This document shows positions 1 through 8,638 of a stretch of DNA of 64,000 nt, in pieces. Location of the stretch: assembly GCF_001524445.2 (NCBI RefSeq), contig NZ_CP013418.1, forward strand, positions 186,001 through 250,000, read 5' to 3'. How positions within the stretch are numbered: position 1 is the stretch's first letter; each line of letters starts with the position of its first letter. The stretch is from Burkholderia savannae (GTDB taxonomy: Bacteria; Pseudomonadota; Gammaproteobacteria; Burkholderiales; Burkholderiaceae). Under the pieces are notes generated by a model that was given only the letters and a program-made list of their open reading frames with translations, was not told the DNA's origin and searched no databases. The position numbers and the translations under genes were made by a program.

Positions 1-1349
1 TTCGACAGCAGCGTGTCGCCCTGATAGCCGCGCGCGATGTTCATCGTCGCCGCCGCGCTCCACGTGTTGCTCGACCAGTCGTAGAGTGTCGTCTTCGGGC
101 TGCTGTCGCCGCCGTTCACGAGCAGCCGGCCGTCCGGTAGCATCGCGGTGCCGGGGCAGAACATGTCCGAGCCCGCCGACGTTTCGAGATATGGCGTCGC
201 CTGATTCGTCGCCGGATCGAACACGGCGGTTTGCGTTTGCGTCGTCTTGCCGCCGACGTCGTTCTGAAAGCTGAACTGCTGATCCGCCGACCACATCACG
301 AGCTTGCCGTTCGGCGTGTTCGCGAGGCCGATCGGATTGACGGGCAGCGGAATCACCGGGCTCCACGCGGACGGCAGCGTGACCGGGAACGACTGCGGCA
401 GGCTGAGCGCGAACTGATCGTTGAGCGCGTTCGCGTCCTGGCACGGATACTGGATCAGTGGCGCGCCCGACGACAGCGAGCCGCCGCTCACGTTCGCGCA
501 CATGCCGCTCGACACCGAGATCAGCCGGTACTTCGATCCGACGGGAACGACCGTCCATTGATCGTTGGTCTGCGCGTCGCCCTGACAGGGGTACTGAATG
601 AGCGGCGTGCCGCTCGTCGTGTTTGCGCCGGACACGTTCAGGCATTGCCCGGTGCTTTGCGACACGACGTGATAGCCGCTGCCGGCCGGCAGCAGCGACC
701 AGCTCGTGCCGCCCTGATTCGAGCATGCGCCCTGCACGACCGGCGCGGCGGCGGCCGTCGATCCGCCACTGACGCTCATGCAAAGATTGCTGCTCGCCGC
801 CGCGACGTTGGTGAACGCGACGACGGGCAAGTACACGTTGAACTGGTCGTTGAGCGCGCCCGCGCTTTGGCACGGATACTGGATCAGCGCCGCGCCGCCC
901 GCGCGCGATGCGCCGCTGACGTTCACGCACATGCCGCTCGACGCGGACACGATCCGGTAGCTCGAGCCGACCGCGACGATCGTCCATTGATCGTTGGTCA
1001 TGCTGCTGTTCTGACATGCATACTGGATCAGTTGCGTGCCGCTCGCGAGCGAGCCGCCGGGCACGTTCAGGCACAGGCCGCTGCCTTGCAGCACGATGTG
1101 ATAACGGCTGCCGACGGGGACGAACGACCACGTCGTGTTATTGAGGCCCGCGCACGACGTCTGCACGATGCCCGCGCCCGACGCGGTCGAGTTGCCGGCG
1201 GCGGACACGCACAGTCCGCTGTCCGCGCCGACGATGTCCGAATACGAGGCCGTGACGGCCGCGAGCGCGCCTTGCGGCAGCAAGAAGCCGGCGACCAATA
1301 AGCACAGCCAATATTGTGCGCGACGCCACGCGAATCGAAAGAAGTGCAT
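1..1349 (-). CDS. Secreted ricin-B lectin / galactose-oxidase-like (kelch) protein, C-terminus outside window
   Basis: The gene runs off the left edge, leaving about 449 codons. The ATG at 1349 has a purine-rich AGGCGGAG just upstream and opens a typical signal peptide (basic start, hydrophobic core, QGALA cleavage region near residue 30). Residues about 35-310 hold repeated beta-trefoil units with conserved 'GLCV/CLNV', 'LIQYPCQ' and QxW-like 'NDQW/NDQF' motifs, which are ricin-B lectin domains (at least two trefoils). After these comes a region with 'FCPGTAMLPDGRLLVNGG', closely resembling the copper-radical galactose oxidase segment that carries the Tyr-Cys cofactor cysteine. An extracellular carbohydrate-binding oxidase is the likely role. 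The domains are clear, but the catalytic half lies outside the window. Confidence 0.85.
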   Translation of the reverse strand, partial: MHFFRFAWRRAQYWLCLLVAGFLLPQGALAAVTASYSDIVGADSGLCVSAAGNSTASGAGIVQTSCAGLNNTTWSFVPVGSRYHIVLQGSGLCLNVPGGSLASGTQLIQYACQNSSMTNDQWTIVAVGSSYRIVSASSGMCVNVSGASRAGGAALIQYPCQSAGALNDQFNVYLPVVAFTNVAAASSNLCMSVSGGSTAAAAPVVQGACSNQGGTSWSLLPAGSGYHVVSQSTGQCLNVSGANTTSGTPLIQYPCQGDAQTNDQWTVVPVGSKYRLISVSSGMCANVSGGSLSSGAPLIQYPCQDANALNDQFALSLPQSFPVTLPSAWSPVIPLPVNPIGLANTPNGKLVMWSADQQFSFQNDVGGKTTQTQTAVFDPATNQATPYLETSAGSDMFCPGTAMLPDGRLLVNGGDSSPKTTLYDWSSNTWSAAATMNIARGYQGDTLLS

Positions 1350-1582
1350 CTCCGCCTCGTCATATGTTTTTCCCGCGGCGTATTAAAAGTGGCCGAATCG
1401 GATTCGACTGTTCGGCGCATGACTGAATCGCGAATGGAATCGCGCGTTCGGTTGATCGTTCGCAGGCGCGGCGGCGCGGCGGCGTTCGGCGAACGGGAGC
1501 GCGGTGCGCGCGTCGATCTCGATCGGCGGGCGACAAGGATAAAAAGGGAAAAGCAACAAGCAACGAAGCCTGTTCCGGTCAT

Positions 1583-1608
1583 AAATGGGAAAACCCGATT
1601 TCCCATTT
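1583..1608. repeat. Perfect 10-6-10 inverted repeat
   Basis: AAATGGGAAA (1583-1592) and TTTCCCATTT (1599-1608) are perfect reverse complements around a 6-base centre. This could be an operator or a small hairpin. No T-run follows, so a terminator is less likely. Confidence 0.6.
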
Positions 1609-1657
1609 CCGGCGTGAAATATCTGTTTAAATAATTCAGCCGACGCTGAAAAAATCC

Positions 1658-1681
1658 GAAATTCCGGGCCGCCGGGATTTC
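1658..1681. repeat. Inverted repeat with one mismatch
   Basis: GAAATTCCGG (1658-1667) pairs with CCGGGATTTC (1672-1681) across GCCG, with one G.T position. It may form a hairpin in the leader of the decayed response regulator. Confidence 0.4.
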
Positions 1682-1780
1682 GCGATTTCGCGTGCCGCCA
1701 TTCGCGCGTTTTCCCTAGTGCATGAGAAGACGCGTCGTGCCGTTATCCAAGGAAAAAGAAAGATCGGGGACGAGGGCACC

Positions 1781-2398
1781 ATGAGCGAACGCTTGAAAGC
1801 AAGCAGTCCTTCGATGTCGACAGAGCGCAACGAGTCCGCCGGGGAAGACGACGCACGGCCGGCGCGCGCGGCGAGCGACGCGCCCGCCGCGCGCGCCGGT
1901 CGTGCGGCTCGTCGACGACGAGCCGAGCGTGCTGTCGTCGCTCGAGCGCGTGCTTCGGCCGAAGCGCTACCGCGTGCTCACCGCCGACAGCGGCGACGCC
2001 GCACTCTACGCGCGCTGGCCGAGCACGCGGTCGATCTGATCGTCTCCGACATGCGGATGCCGCGGATGAGCGGCGCGGCGTTTCTTGCGCGCTCGCGCGA
2101 GTGCCGGCCGGACGCGATGCGCATTCTGCTGACCGGCTATTCGGAAATCGATTCGGCGGTGCGCGCGATCAACGAGGCCGGCGTCTACCGTTATCTGACG
2201 AAGCCTTGGGACGATCACGATCTGCTGATGCCCGTCGAGCAGGCGATCGAGCAGCAACGCCTGCATCGCGAAGCGGCGCGCCTCGACGCGCTCACGCGTG
2301 CGCAGAACGACGCGTTGCGCACGCTCAACGCGGGACTCGAAGCGCAGGTGCAGGCGCGCGTCGAAGCGATCCGGCGGACGGCGCGGCTCCTCGACTGA
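1781..2398 (+). pseudogene. Frameshifted, truncated response regulator (receiver domain remnant)
   Basis: ATG at 1781. The start of a receiver domain is visible from about 1896 as 'VVRLVDDEPSVLSSLERVL' followed by 'YRVLTADSGDAAL', but in a different frame from both the preceding N-terminus (MSERLKASS...) and the following segment. From about 2020 the receiver resumes in the first frame with 'DLIVSDMRMPRMSG' (phospho-acceptor Asp), 'ILLTGYSE' and 'YLTKPWDD'. Two compensating single-base indels, near 1885-1895 and 2010-2020 in GCGCGC runs, explain this. The protein then stops soon after a coiled segment ('LEAQVQARVEAIRR'). In RpfG-like HD-GYP regulators that segment leads into an output domain, which is absent here. 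Inference: decayed two-component regulator. A sequencing error at either run remains possible. Confidence 0.65.
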
Positions 2399-2483
2399 CG
2401 TGTCGCATCGAGACGCGATTCCGGTGCCACGGTTGCTCGAATCATGCGGCTCAAGCCTGTCCCGATCGCGCTTGCGCGGCTCG

Positions 2484-3365
2484 CTACCTTCGATGATTCT
2501 CGGCGTCCGTGATCTTGCGATAGAGCGACGGGCAGTAGATCCAGTTCGGCTCCCATTTCTCGTGGAAGCGCGACACGAACATCACGAAGAAGATGAGTAT
2601 CGCGTAGAACACGTAGGTCTTGTCCCCGAGGAATGTCGAGAACACGATCGAGAGGGTGTTCTCCGGCGTCCAGCCGAGATACGCGTTCCAGCAGAGCATC
2701 GTCAGGCAATAGAAGGCGTACAGGGCGAACCGCATGGTGTTCTTTCGATCGTCGCCGAGCTTCTGCTGATGATCCTTATAGAGGTCGAGATAGTATTTGT
2801 CCTTGGTCAGATGAGCCTCGTCCCGGAGTTCGATCGGGCTCACGCAATCGTGACGCCGGCGGGCGCTGCGCTCCAGCGCGCCTGTCTTGACGTCGAGGTA
2901 TGAGTGGAGGCTCGTCAGCCAGCTTCCGATCGTCGCGAGATAAATGGCGTCGACGAATGCGGCCAACAGCGGGAGGGCGATCGACGACAGGAATGAAAAT
3001 CCCACGAATATGAGAATGATCTTGATCGGAAGATTGGCTCTCGACATCAATTCGGGATCGCCGGCGATCGCCATGATTCCCGGCTGGTGAGTCCAAACGA
3101 GTGCGTTGTCGGTGAGCAGCGTGAACGCCACCGACAGAAAAAAGAATCTGAGCTCCGTTGCGGCTTGCAGCGTCGAGAACAAGCCCAATCCCTTTGCCGC
3201 GCTTTCGCTGCTGTCGCTCAATTTGGATCTCCCGAGGTTGAAGGTGGGGGCCGGTGCGATGTATCGAATCTCAAGCGCTCGCGAAAACAGACTTGATCCC
3301 GCGTTGCGTATTTTCCAGTGTCGGAGACCATGGCCGCGATTCGAAAAAAAGCTTGGTTCGAGCAT
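2484..3365 (-). CDS. Unknown membrane protein
   Basis: A 293-residue protein if started at the ATG at 3365 (MLEPSFF). The frame is open further upstream, but that extension is Arg-rich and low-complexity and looks non-coding. Several hydrophobic segments are visible: around residues 80-100 ('FFFLSVAFTLL'), about 120-155 ('IKIILIFVGFSFLSSIALPLLAAFVDAIYLA'), and two near the C-terminus ('FALYAFYCLTMLCWNAYLG' and 'YVFYAILIFFVMFV'). A charged loop of about 70 residues sits between the two halves. Codon use is less GC-biased than its neighbours. I do not recognise the family. It is convergent with the decayed regulator, so no operon partner is evident. Confidence 0.6.
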   Translation of the reverse strand: MLEPSFFSNRGHGLRHWKIRNAGSSLFSRALEIRYIAPAPTFNLGRSKLSDSSESAAKGLGLFSTLQAATELRFFFLSVAFTLLTDNALVWTHQPGIMAIAGDPELMSRANLPIKIILIFVGFSFLSSIALPLLAAFVDAIYLATIGSWLTSLHSYLDVKTGALERSARRRHDCVSPIELRDEAHLTKDKYYLDLYKDHQQKLGDDRKNTMRFALYAFYCLTMLCWNAYLGWTPENTLSIVFSTFLGDKTYVFYAILIFFVMFVSRFHEKWEPNWIYCPSLYRKITDAENHRR

Positions 3366-3783
3366 TGTGCCATCGCCGGCGAAAACGAAATGGAGACTCG
3401 CCGCGTGACGAACGACACGAAGGCCGAAAGCGAATCGACGATGTGCGCACCCGCACATCGATGATGCCGGAGCAAGGCGGGTCGGTTCTCGGCTTGGCCG
3501 ACCTCGACGCGCGGGCGTACGCGCTCCTGGTTGCGAAAGGCACGAGCGTAGTGCGCGCGGGATCTGCGGCGTTGCGCGATGCGGCGCGCGTGACGTTCGC
3601 GATGCGTTTGCGCCGCGCTCGCGATGCATGTGCGATGCATTTTCGACACGGCAACGTCGGACGCCGACCTGCTTCGCGCGTACCCGTCACGCCGATTGTG
3701 AAAACGCCGGCTGTCGTTCACAATGCCCGACAGTCGAGGCCAGCCTTCGACTCATCCGTAGGCTCGTCGATCCGGGAGGGCGC
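3366..3783. other. Intergenic region, no gene seen
   Basis: The open frames here are Arg-rich shadows. The region separates the membrane protein (minus) from the LysR gene (plus) and should hold both promoters. GGAGGG at 3775-3780 is the ribosome site for the LysR gene. Confidence 0.5.
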
Positions 3784-4695
3784 ATGCGTTTCGACATCAC
3801 CGATCTGCGTCTGTTCGTGGCCGTCGTCGAGGCCGGCAGCATCACGCACGGCGCGAGCCGGGTCAATCTGGCGCTGGGCTCGGCGAGCGGACGCATCAAG
3901 CAGATGGAGGAGACGGCCGGCGTGCCGCTCCTCGTGCGCGAACGGCTCGGCGTGAAACCCACCGAAGCGGGGCACACACTGTTGCGCCATGCGCGCGCGA
4001 CGCTCGCATCGATGCAGCGCCTCACCGACGATCTCGGCGAATTCGCGAACGGCTTGCGCGGCACGGTGCGCCTTCTGACCAACACCAACGCGCTCACCGA
4101 ATTCCTGCCCGGCCCCGTTGCGCGCTTTCTCGCTCGGCATCGCAACGTGAGCATCGAGCTCGAGGAAATGCTCAGCCACGAGATCGTCGAGGCGCTCGTC
4201 GAAGGCGTGGCCGACATCGGGATCGTCGCGGCGGGCGAGCACGTCGGCGGGCTGCGGAGCTTTCCGTTCGCGACCGATCGCCTGTGCGCGGTCGTGCCCG
4301 CGTCGCAGCCGGAATTCGCGGCCGCGCGCGACGTGTCGTTCGAGACGCTGCTCGATTACGATTTCGTCGGCTACGCGGCGGGCGCGGCGATCCAAACCTA
4401 TCTCGAAGCGCATGCGCGCGAACGGCATCGGCGGCTCAAGCCGCGCATTCAACTGCGCAGCTTCGACGCGATCTGCCGTCTCGTCGAAAACGGCGTCGGC
4501 GTGTCGGTGGTGCCCGAATCGGCCGCACGGCGCTGCAAGCGGACGATGTCGATCAAGACGCTCGTGCTGCGCGACGATTGGGCGCTGCGCGAAATGAAAG
4601 TGTGCGTCGCGGACGTCGACGCGTTGCCGACGTATGCGCGGCAATTGCTCGGCCATCTCGTCGAAAGCGGCAGGACGTTCGCGCGGCGCCGCTAG
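3784..4695 (+). CDS. LysR-family regulator, probable activator of the itaconate operon
   Basis: 303 residues, the usual LysR length. The start is fixed by GGAGGG just before the ATG at 3784. Residues about 3-62 form the winged HTH ('LRLFVAVVEAGSITHGASRVNLALGSASGRIKQMEE'). Residues about 90-290 form the substrate-binding fold ('GTVRLLTNTNALTEFLP', 'GVGVSVVPESAARR'). It lies directly upstream of ccl-ich-ict in the same direction, and the gap carries a perfect GACAAT-N5-ATTGTC palindrome of LysR type (T-N11-A). Itaconate-responsive LysR proteins (RipR/ItcR type) next to these three enzymes are known in other proteobacteria. That it senses itaconate or itaconyl-CoA here is inferred from context only. 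Confidence 0.85.
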   Translation: MRFDITDLRLFVAVVEAGSITHGASRVNLALGSASGRIKQMEETAGVPLLVRERLGVKPTEAGHTLLRHARATLASMQRLTDDLGEFANGLRGTVRLLTNTNALTEFLPGPVARFLARHRNVSIELEEMLSHEIVEALVEGVADIGIVAAGEHVGGLRSFPFATDRLCAVVPASQPEFAAARDVSFETLLDYDFVGYAAGAAIQTYLEAHARERHRRLKPRIQLRSFDAICRLVENGVGVSVVPESAARRCKRTMSIKTLVLRDDWALREMKVCVADVDALPTYARQLLGHLVESGRTFARRR

Positions 4696-4716
4696 CCTTC
4701 CGGTTTCCCGAAGGCT
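4694..4716 (+). terminator. Hairpin after the LysR gene
   Basis: AGCCTTC (4694-4700) pairs with GAAGGCT (4710-4716) and overlaps the LysR stop codon. There is no U-tract, so termination would be weak or the hairpin may be an mRNA-end structure. Confidence 0.35.
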
Positions 4717-4722
4717 GCCCCC

Positions 4723-4763
4723 GACAATGCCGCATTGTCGCGCGCGGGCCGGGTGGCGACAAT
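4723..4763 (+). promoter_or_regulatory. LysR-type operator upstream of ccl
   Basis: GACAAT (4723-4728), GCCGC, ATTGTC (4734-4739) is a perfect 6-5-6 palindrome with a T-N11-A core. A third GACAAT half-site lies at 4758-4763. A palindrome plus a downstream half-site is the usual recognition/activation-site layout for LysR regulators. The ribosome site GAGGAG follows at about 4785. Confidence 0.6.
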
Positions 4764-4798
4764 GAACTCGTCGTTTCGTTCAGCGAGGAGCCTTGATC

Positions 4799-5668
4799 AT
4801 GCCCGTTCCACACGACGCAGCCATGCCCGCATCGCTCAGCCGGCCGTACAGTCGGCCGCGCAGCTGGCTGTTTACGCCGGCCACGCGCCCGGATCGCTTT
4901 GCGAAAGCGCGCGAATGCGGTGCGCACGTGCTGATCGTCGATCTCGAGGATTCGGTCTCGGCCGCCGACAAGCAGCGTGCGCGCGACCACGCGCGTGCGT
5001 GGCTGGCGGGCGAGCCGGCCGAAGCGCGGCCGGCGTCGGCCGTGCGCATCAACGCGCCCGATTCCGTCGCCGGCCACGCGGATATCGGCATGCTGATCGA
5101 CGCGCCGCGCCTGCCCGATTTCATCGTCGTCCCGAAGGTCGAGTCGCCCGAGCGGATCACTCGTCTCGATGCACTCTTGCGCGACGCGGGCAGGGCGCCC
5201 CGTTTCGTCGCGACGATCGAGTCCGCGGCGGGCGTCGAGCAGGCCGGCGCGATCGCGCGCGCGTCGGCGTCGATCGAAGCGCTGATGTTCGGCGCGGCCG
5301 ATTACGCATCCGACGTCGCCGCACAGCCCGACGCGCTCGCGCTGCAGATCGCGCGCGTGCGGATCGCCGCGGCCTGCGCGCCTTGCGGCGTCGCCGCGCT
5401 CGACGCGCCCTGTTTCGCGCTGCGCGACGCGGCCGCGCTCGACGCCGATCTCGCGTTCGCCGTGCACAACGGCTTTCGCGGCAAGGCGGCGATTCATCCG
5501 TTTCACGTCGCGCCGATCAACGCGGCGTTCACGCCGTCGCCGCAGCGGATCGCGTGGGCGCGCCGCGTGATCGGCGTGGCGTTGCAAGGCGCGGCCGCCG
5601 TCGACGGCCGCATGGTCGACGAAGCGATCGCGCGCGAGGCCCGGGACGTCCTGGCCGCCGCGCGCTGA
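4799..5668 (+). CDS. ccl: (S)-citramalyl-CoA lyase, CitE/HpcH family
   Basis: About 289 residues from the ATG at 4799 (MPVPHDAAM); an in-frame start two codons earlier is possible. A CitE-like TIM barrel is clear: 'RSWLFTPATRPDRF' near the N-terminus, 'IVDLEDSV' (metal-binding Asp/Glu region), 'VPKVESPE', 'FVATIESAAGV', 'ALMFGAADYASD', and 'GFRGKAAIHPFHVAPIN', the CoA-binding KxxIHP signature. In the itaconate pathway this enzyme splits (S)-citramalyl-CoA into pyruvate and acetyl-CoA. The assignment over other CitE-family lyases rests on its place beside a MaoC-type hydratase and a family I CoA-transferase, the exact ict-ich-ccl set known from Pseudomonas and Yersinia. Confidence 0.8.
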   Translation: MPVPHDAAMPASLSRPYSRPRSWLFTPATRPDRFAKARECGAHVLIVDLEDSVSAADKQRARDHARAWLAGEPAEARPASAVRINAPDSVAGHADIGMLIDAPRLPDFIVVPKVESPERITRLDALLRDAGRAPRFVATIESAAGVEQAGAIARASASIEALMFGAADYASDVAAQPDALALQIARVRIAAACAPCGVAALDAPCFALRDAAALDADLAFAVHNGFRGKAAIHPFHVAPINAAFTPSPQRIAWARRVIGVALQGAAAVDGRMVDEAIAREARDVLAAAR

Positions 5669-5699
5669 CGCCACCCTTTTCTTTGACGAGGAGACGAGC

Positions 5700-6227
5700 A
5701 TGAGCACGACGATTCCCGCCTATCGGCAAATCGGCGACAAGCGGTTTCGCGAGACATCCGGCCTGTATTTCGAGGACTTCGAGCCCGGCAACGTCTACGA
5801 GCATCGCCCGGGCCGCACGATCACGGACGTCGACAACATCTGGATGACGCTGCTGACGATGAACACGCAGCAGGTGCACTTCGACGCCGAATACGCGGCG
5901 AAGACCGAGTGGCGGAAGCTGCTCGTCGACAGCACGTTCACGCTCGCGCTGCTGACCGGCATGAGCGTGCGCACCGTCAGCGCGAAGGTGGTCGCGAATC
6001 TCGGCTGGGACCAGGTGAGGGCGAGAGCCCCGGTGTTCGCGGGCGATACGCTCTACGCCGAATCGAGGGTGCTGTCGCGCCGCGAATCGAAGAGCCGGCC
6101 GACGCAGGGAATCGTGACTGTCGAGACGACGGGCGTCAATCAGCACGGTGTCATCGTGATGTCGTTCGAACGCACGATGCTGATCTACAAGCGCGGCCAT
6201 TCGCCGGAAGCCGACGCCAATTACTGA
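5700..6227 (+). CDS. ich: Itaconyl-CoA hydratase, MaoC-like hotdog fold
   Basis: 175 residues, with AGGAG just before the ATG at 5700. A MaoC-type dehydratase fold is indicated by 'LYFEDFEPGNVYEHRPGRTITDVDNIWMT' and 'QVHFDAEYAAKTEW', and by the later 'VFAGDTLYAESRVL' (hydratase/hotdog strand) and 'GIVTVETTGVNQHG'. Itaconyl-CoA hydratase converts itaconyl-CoA to (S)-citramalyl-CoA, the substrate of the lyase 31 bases upstream. A mesaconyl-type hydratase with another substrate is the main alternative. The operon partners favour itaconate. Confidence 0.75.
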   Translation: MSTTIPAYRQIGDKRFRETSGLYFEDFEPGNVYEHRPGRTITDVDNIWMTLLTMNTQQVHFDAEYAAKTEWRKLLVDSTFTLALLTGMSVRTVSAKVVANLGWDQVRARAPVFAGDTLYAESRVLSRRESKSRPTQGIVTVETTGVNQHGVIVMSFERTMLIYKRGHSPEADANY

Positions 6228-6260
6228 ACGACTTGAAACGGAACGCCGAGGAGGTTCGGG

Positions 6261-7592
6261 ATGCAGAAGGATCGTGACGTGAAGGAAATCTATACGGGGA
6301 AGCTGACGTCGCCGGATCGCGCGGTGTCGGCGGTGCGAAGCGGCTCGTCGATCGCGCTCGGCATGGCGATGGCGCAGCCGCCGGCGCTGCTCGCCGCGCT
6401 CGCCGCCCGCGCGGAAGCGGGCGACGTCGACGAACTGCGCGTGTACTACTTTCATGCGGAAGCGTTCCTGCGCGAGACGCTGTTGCGCTATTCGCTGATG
6501 GGGCGGATTCTGCCGCACTGCATGTTCATGGGGCAGCCCGAGCGCGAGCTCGTGAAGCTCGGCGAAGCGGACGGCGGCCGTAAGGTGGTGTTCTTCGTGC
6601 CGAATTCGTTCAGCCAGTCGCCGCGGCTGTTCGCCGATCACGTCGACGTCGACGCGATGCTCGTGATGGTGTCGCCGATGGACCGCAACGGCTATTTCAC
6701 GTTCGGCACGAACAACGACTACACGAGCTCGGTCGCGCGCGCCGCGCGCCGGCTGATCGTCGAAGTCAACCCGAACATGCCGCGCGTGTTCGGCGATTCG
6801 CTGCTGCACGTGTCGGAAGTGGACGCGATCGTCGAATCGAGCCATCCGCTGCCGGAACTGACTCCGAAGCCGGGCGGCGCGCTCGATCGCGTGATCGGCG
6901 AGCAGATCGCGGAGCTCGTGACGGAGGGCGCGTGCCTGCAAATGGGAATCGGCGCGCTGCCGAACGCGGTGTGCGGCGCGCTCGTCGGCCACCGGCATCT
7001 CGGCATCCACACCGAGCTGCTGACGCCGGGGCTCGTCGAGCTGATACGGCGCGGCGTCGTCGACAACAGCCGCAAGACGCTCAACCGGGGCAAGTCGGTG
7101 TTTACGTTCGCGATGGGCGACCGCGCGATGTACGATTTCATCCACGACAATCCGGCGCTCGAGAGCCATCCGGTCGATTACGTGAACGATCCCTGCAACA
7201 TCGCGCGCAACGACAACATGATCTCCGTGAACTCGACGATCGAGATGGACTTGACGGGCGCGTGCAATTCCGAGCACGTCAACGGCCATCAGTACAGCGC
7301 GTCGGGCGGGCAGCTCGATTTCGTGCGCGGCGCGTACGCGTCGCGCGGCGGGAAATCGATCCTCGCGTTTCACTCGACCGCCGCGGGCGGCGCGGTCTCG
7401 AAGATCGTCGCGCGACTGACGGGGCCCGTCACGACGCCGCGCACCGACACGCACCTCGTCGTGACCGAATACGGCGTGGCGAACCTGAAGGGCTTGTCGT
7501 CGACCGAGCGGGCGAACGCGCTGATCCGTCTCGCGCATCCCGATTTCCGCGACGAATTGGCCGCGCACGCACGCGGATTGCACTTGATTTGA
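6261..7592 (+). CDS. ict: Itaconate CoA-transferase, family I (acetyl-CoA hydrolase/4-hydroxybutyrate CoA-transferase-like)
   Basis: 443 residues, the full length for the family. GGAGG lies upstream of the ATG at 6261. The N-terminal half carries 'GSSIALGMAMAQPPALL', and the C-terminal half has 'LQMGIGALPNAVCGAL', 'LGIHTELLTPG' (Glu252, the expected catalytic thioester-forming residue), 'SASGGQLDFVRGA' and 'HLVVTEYGVANLKG'. The enzyme moves CoA from succinyl-CoA or acetyl-CoA onto itaconate, the entry step of itaconate breakdown. It is the third gene of a tight operon (31 and 33 base gaps). Itaconate is an antimicrobial made by activated macrophages, so this operon is plausible for host survival (inference). 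Confidence 0.8.
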   Translation: MQKDRDVKEIYTGKLTSPDRAVSAVRSGSSIALGMAMAQPPALLAALAARAEAGDVDELRVYYFHAEAFLRETLLRYSLMGRILPHCMFMGQPERELVKLGEADGGRKVVFFVPNSFSQSPRLFADHVDVDAMLVMVSPMDRNGYFTFGTNNDYTSSVARAARRLIVEVNPNMPRVFGDSLLHVSEVDAIVESSHPLPELTPKPGGALDRVIGEQIAELVTEGACLQMGIGALPNAVCGALVGHRHLGIHTELLTPGLVELIRRGVVDNSRKTLNRGKSVFTFAMGDRAMYDFIHDNPALESHPVDYVNDPCNIARNDNMISVNSTIEMDLTGACNSEHVNGHQYSASGGQLDFVRGAYASRGGKSILAFHSTAAGGAVSKIVARLTGPVTTPRTDTHLVVTEYGVANLKGLSSTERANALIRLAHPDFRDELAAHARGLHLI

Positions 7593-7604
7593 ACGGAGGA
7601 TCGC

Positions 7605-8630
7605 ATGGCGAGCGCGATTGCCGATTACCTCGCGCCGACGCCGACGCCGGCCGCCGCCGGCGTCACGAGGATCTGGGGCGTGACGGGCGACAGCCTGAAC
7701 GGATTGTCCGACAAGCCTGCGCCGAATCGGCGGCATTCGCTGGATGCATACGCGCCATGAGAAAACGGCGGCCTTCGCCGCGGGCGCCGAGGCGGCGGAA
7801 ACCGGCCGGCTCGCGGTGTGCGCCGGCAGTTGCGGGCCGGGCAATCTGCATCTGATCAACGGCCTGTTCGACTGTCATCGCAATCACGTGCCGGTGCCCG
7901 CGATCGCCGCGCAGATTCCTATTACGCGTCGGCGCGCGACGGGCTCGACGAGCTGGCGCGGCCGTCGCCCGCCGGACGGCCGATCCATCCGCAATATCTG
8001 ACGCGCGTCGTCGACGAGCTCGCCGCCGCCGATGCGATCTTCGCGGCCGACGTCGGCACGCCGACGCTGTGGGCGGCGCGCTATCTGACGATGAGCGGCC
8101 GCAGGCGGCTGCACGGCTCGTTCAATCACGGCTCGACGGCGAACGCGCTGCCGCAGGCGCTCGGCGCGCAGGCCGCGCATCCGGGCCGGCAGGTCGTGTC
8201 GCTGTCCGGCTGCGGCGGACTGCCGATGCTGCTCGGCGATCTGCCGAGCGCGCGCCGGCTCGATTTGCCGATCAAGGTGATCGCCTACATCAACGGCTCG
8301 CTCGGCTTCGTCGCGATGGAAATGAAGGCGGGCGGCTATCTGGATACGGGCACCGATCTGCACGAGACCGATTTCGCGGCGGTCGCGACGGGCGCGGGCC
8401 TTTACCGCTTGCGCGTGACCGAATCGCGGGCGCCGCCCGACGCGCCCGGCAAGCTGCTCGCGCATCCGGGGCCGGCGCTCCTCGACGTCGTCACGGACAA
8501 GCGCGAGCATGCGATGCCGCCGAAGATCGAATGGGCGCATGCGAAGGGATTCAGCTTGTCCATGCTGCGTGCGGTGCCGAGCGGGCGCGGCGACGAAATG
8601 CTCGAGCTCGCGCAGACGAATCCGCGGTGA
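7605..8630 (+). pseudogene. Pyruvate oxidase/dehydrogenase (PoxB-like) remnant
   Basis: Begins well (GGAGGA, ATG at 7605) with '[15 protein letters not shown]', the N-terminus of a thiamine-diphosphate pyruvate oxidase. A one-base shift near 7715-7735 moves the next segment ('[45 protein letters not shown]') to another frame. After 'AIAAQIP' (about 7917) roughly 250-300 codons are missing and the frame shifts again. The C-terminal third then reads '[35 protein letters not shown]' to the stop at 8630. About 340 codons remain of a usual 570 or so. The middle FAD and dimer regions are lost, so the gene is dead. Confidence 0.8.
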
Positions 8631-8638
8631 CGCGGCGA

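Larger units (their letters stand above)
1350..1780. other. Intergenic region with two large inverted repeats
   Basis: No supported gene. The right half is AT-richer than its surroundings and holds two strong inverted repeats, annotated separately at 1583-1608 and 1658-1681. It probably contains the promoter of the lectin/oxidase gene and of the decayed regulator downstream. Confidence 0.5.

Noticed and set aside
5529..7859. Minus-strand 776-codon open frame opposite the itaconate genes
   Set aside because: A shadow of ccl, ich and ict, whose motifs and ribosome sites are unambiguous.
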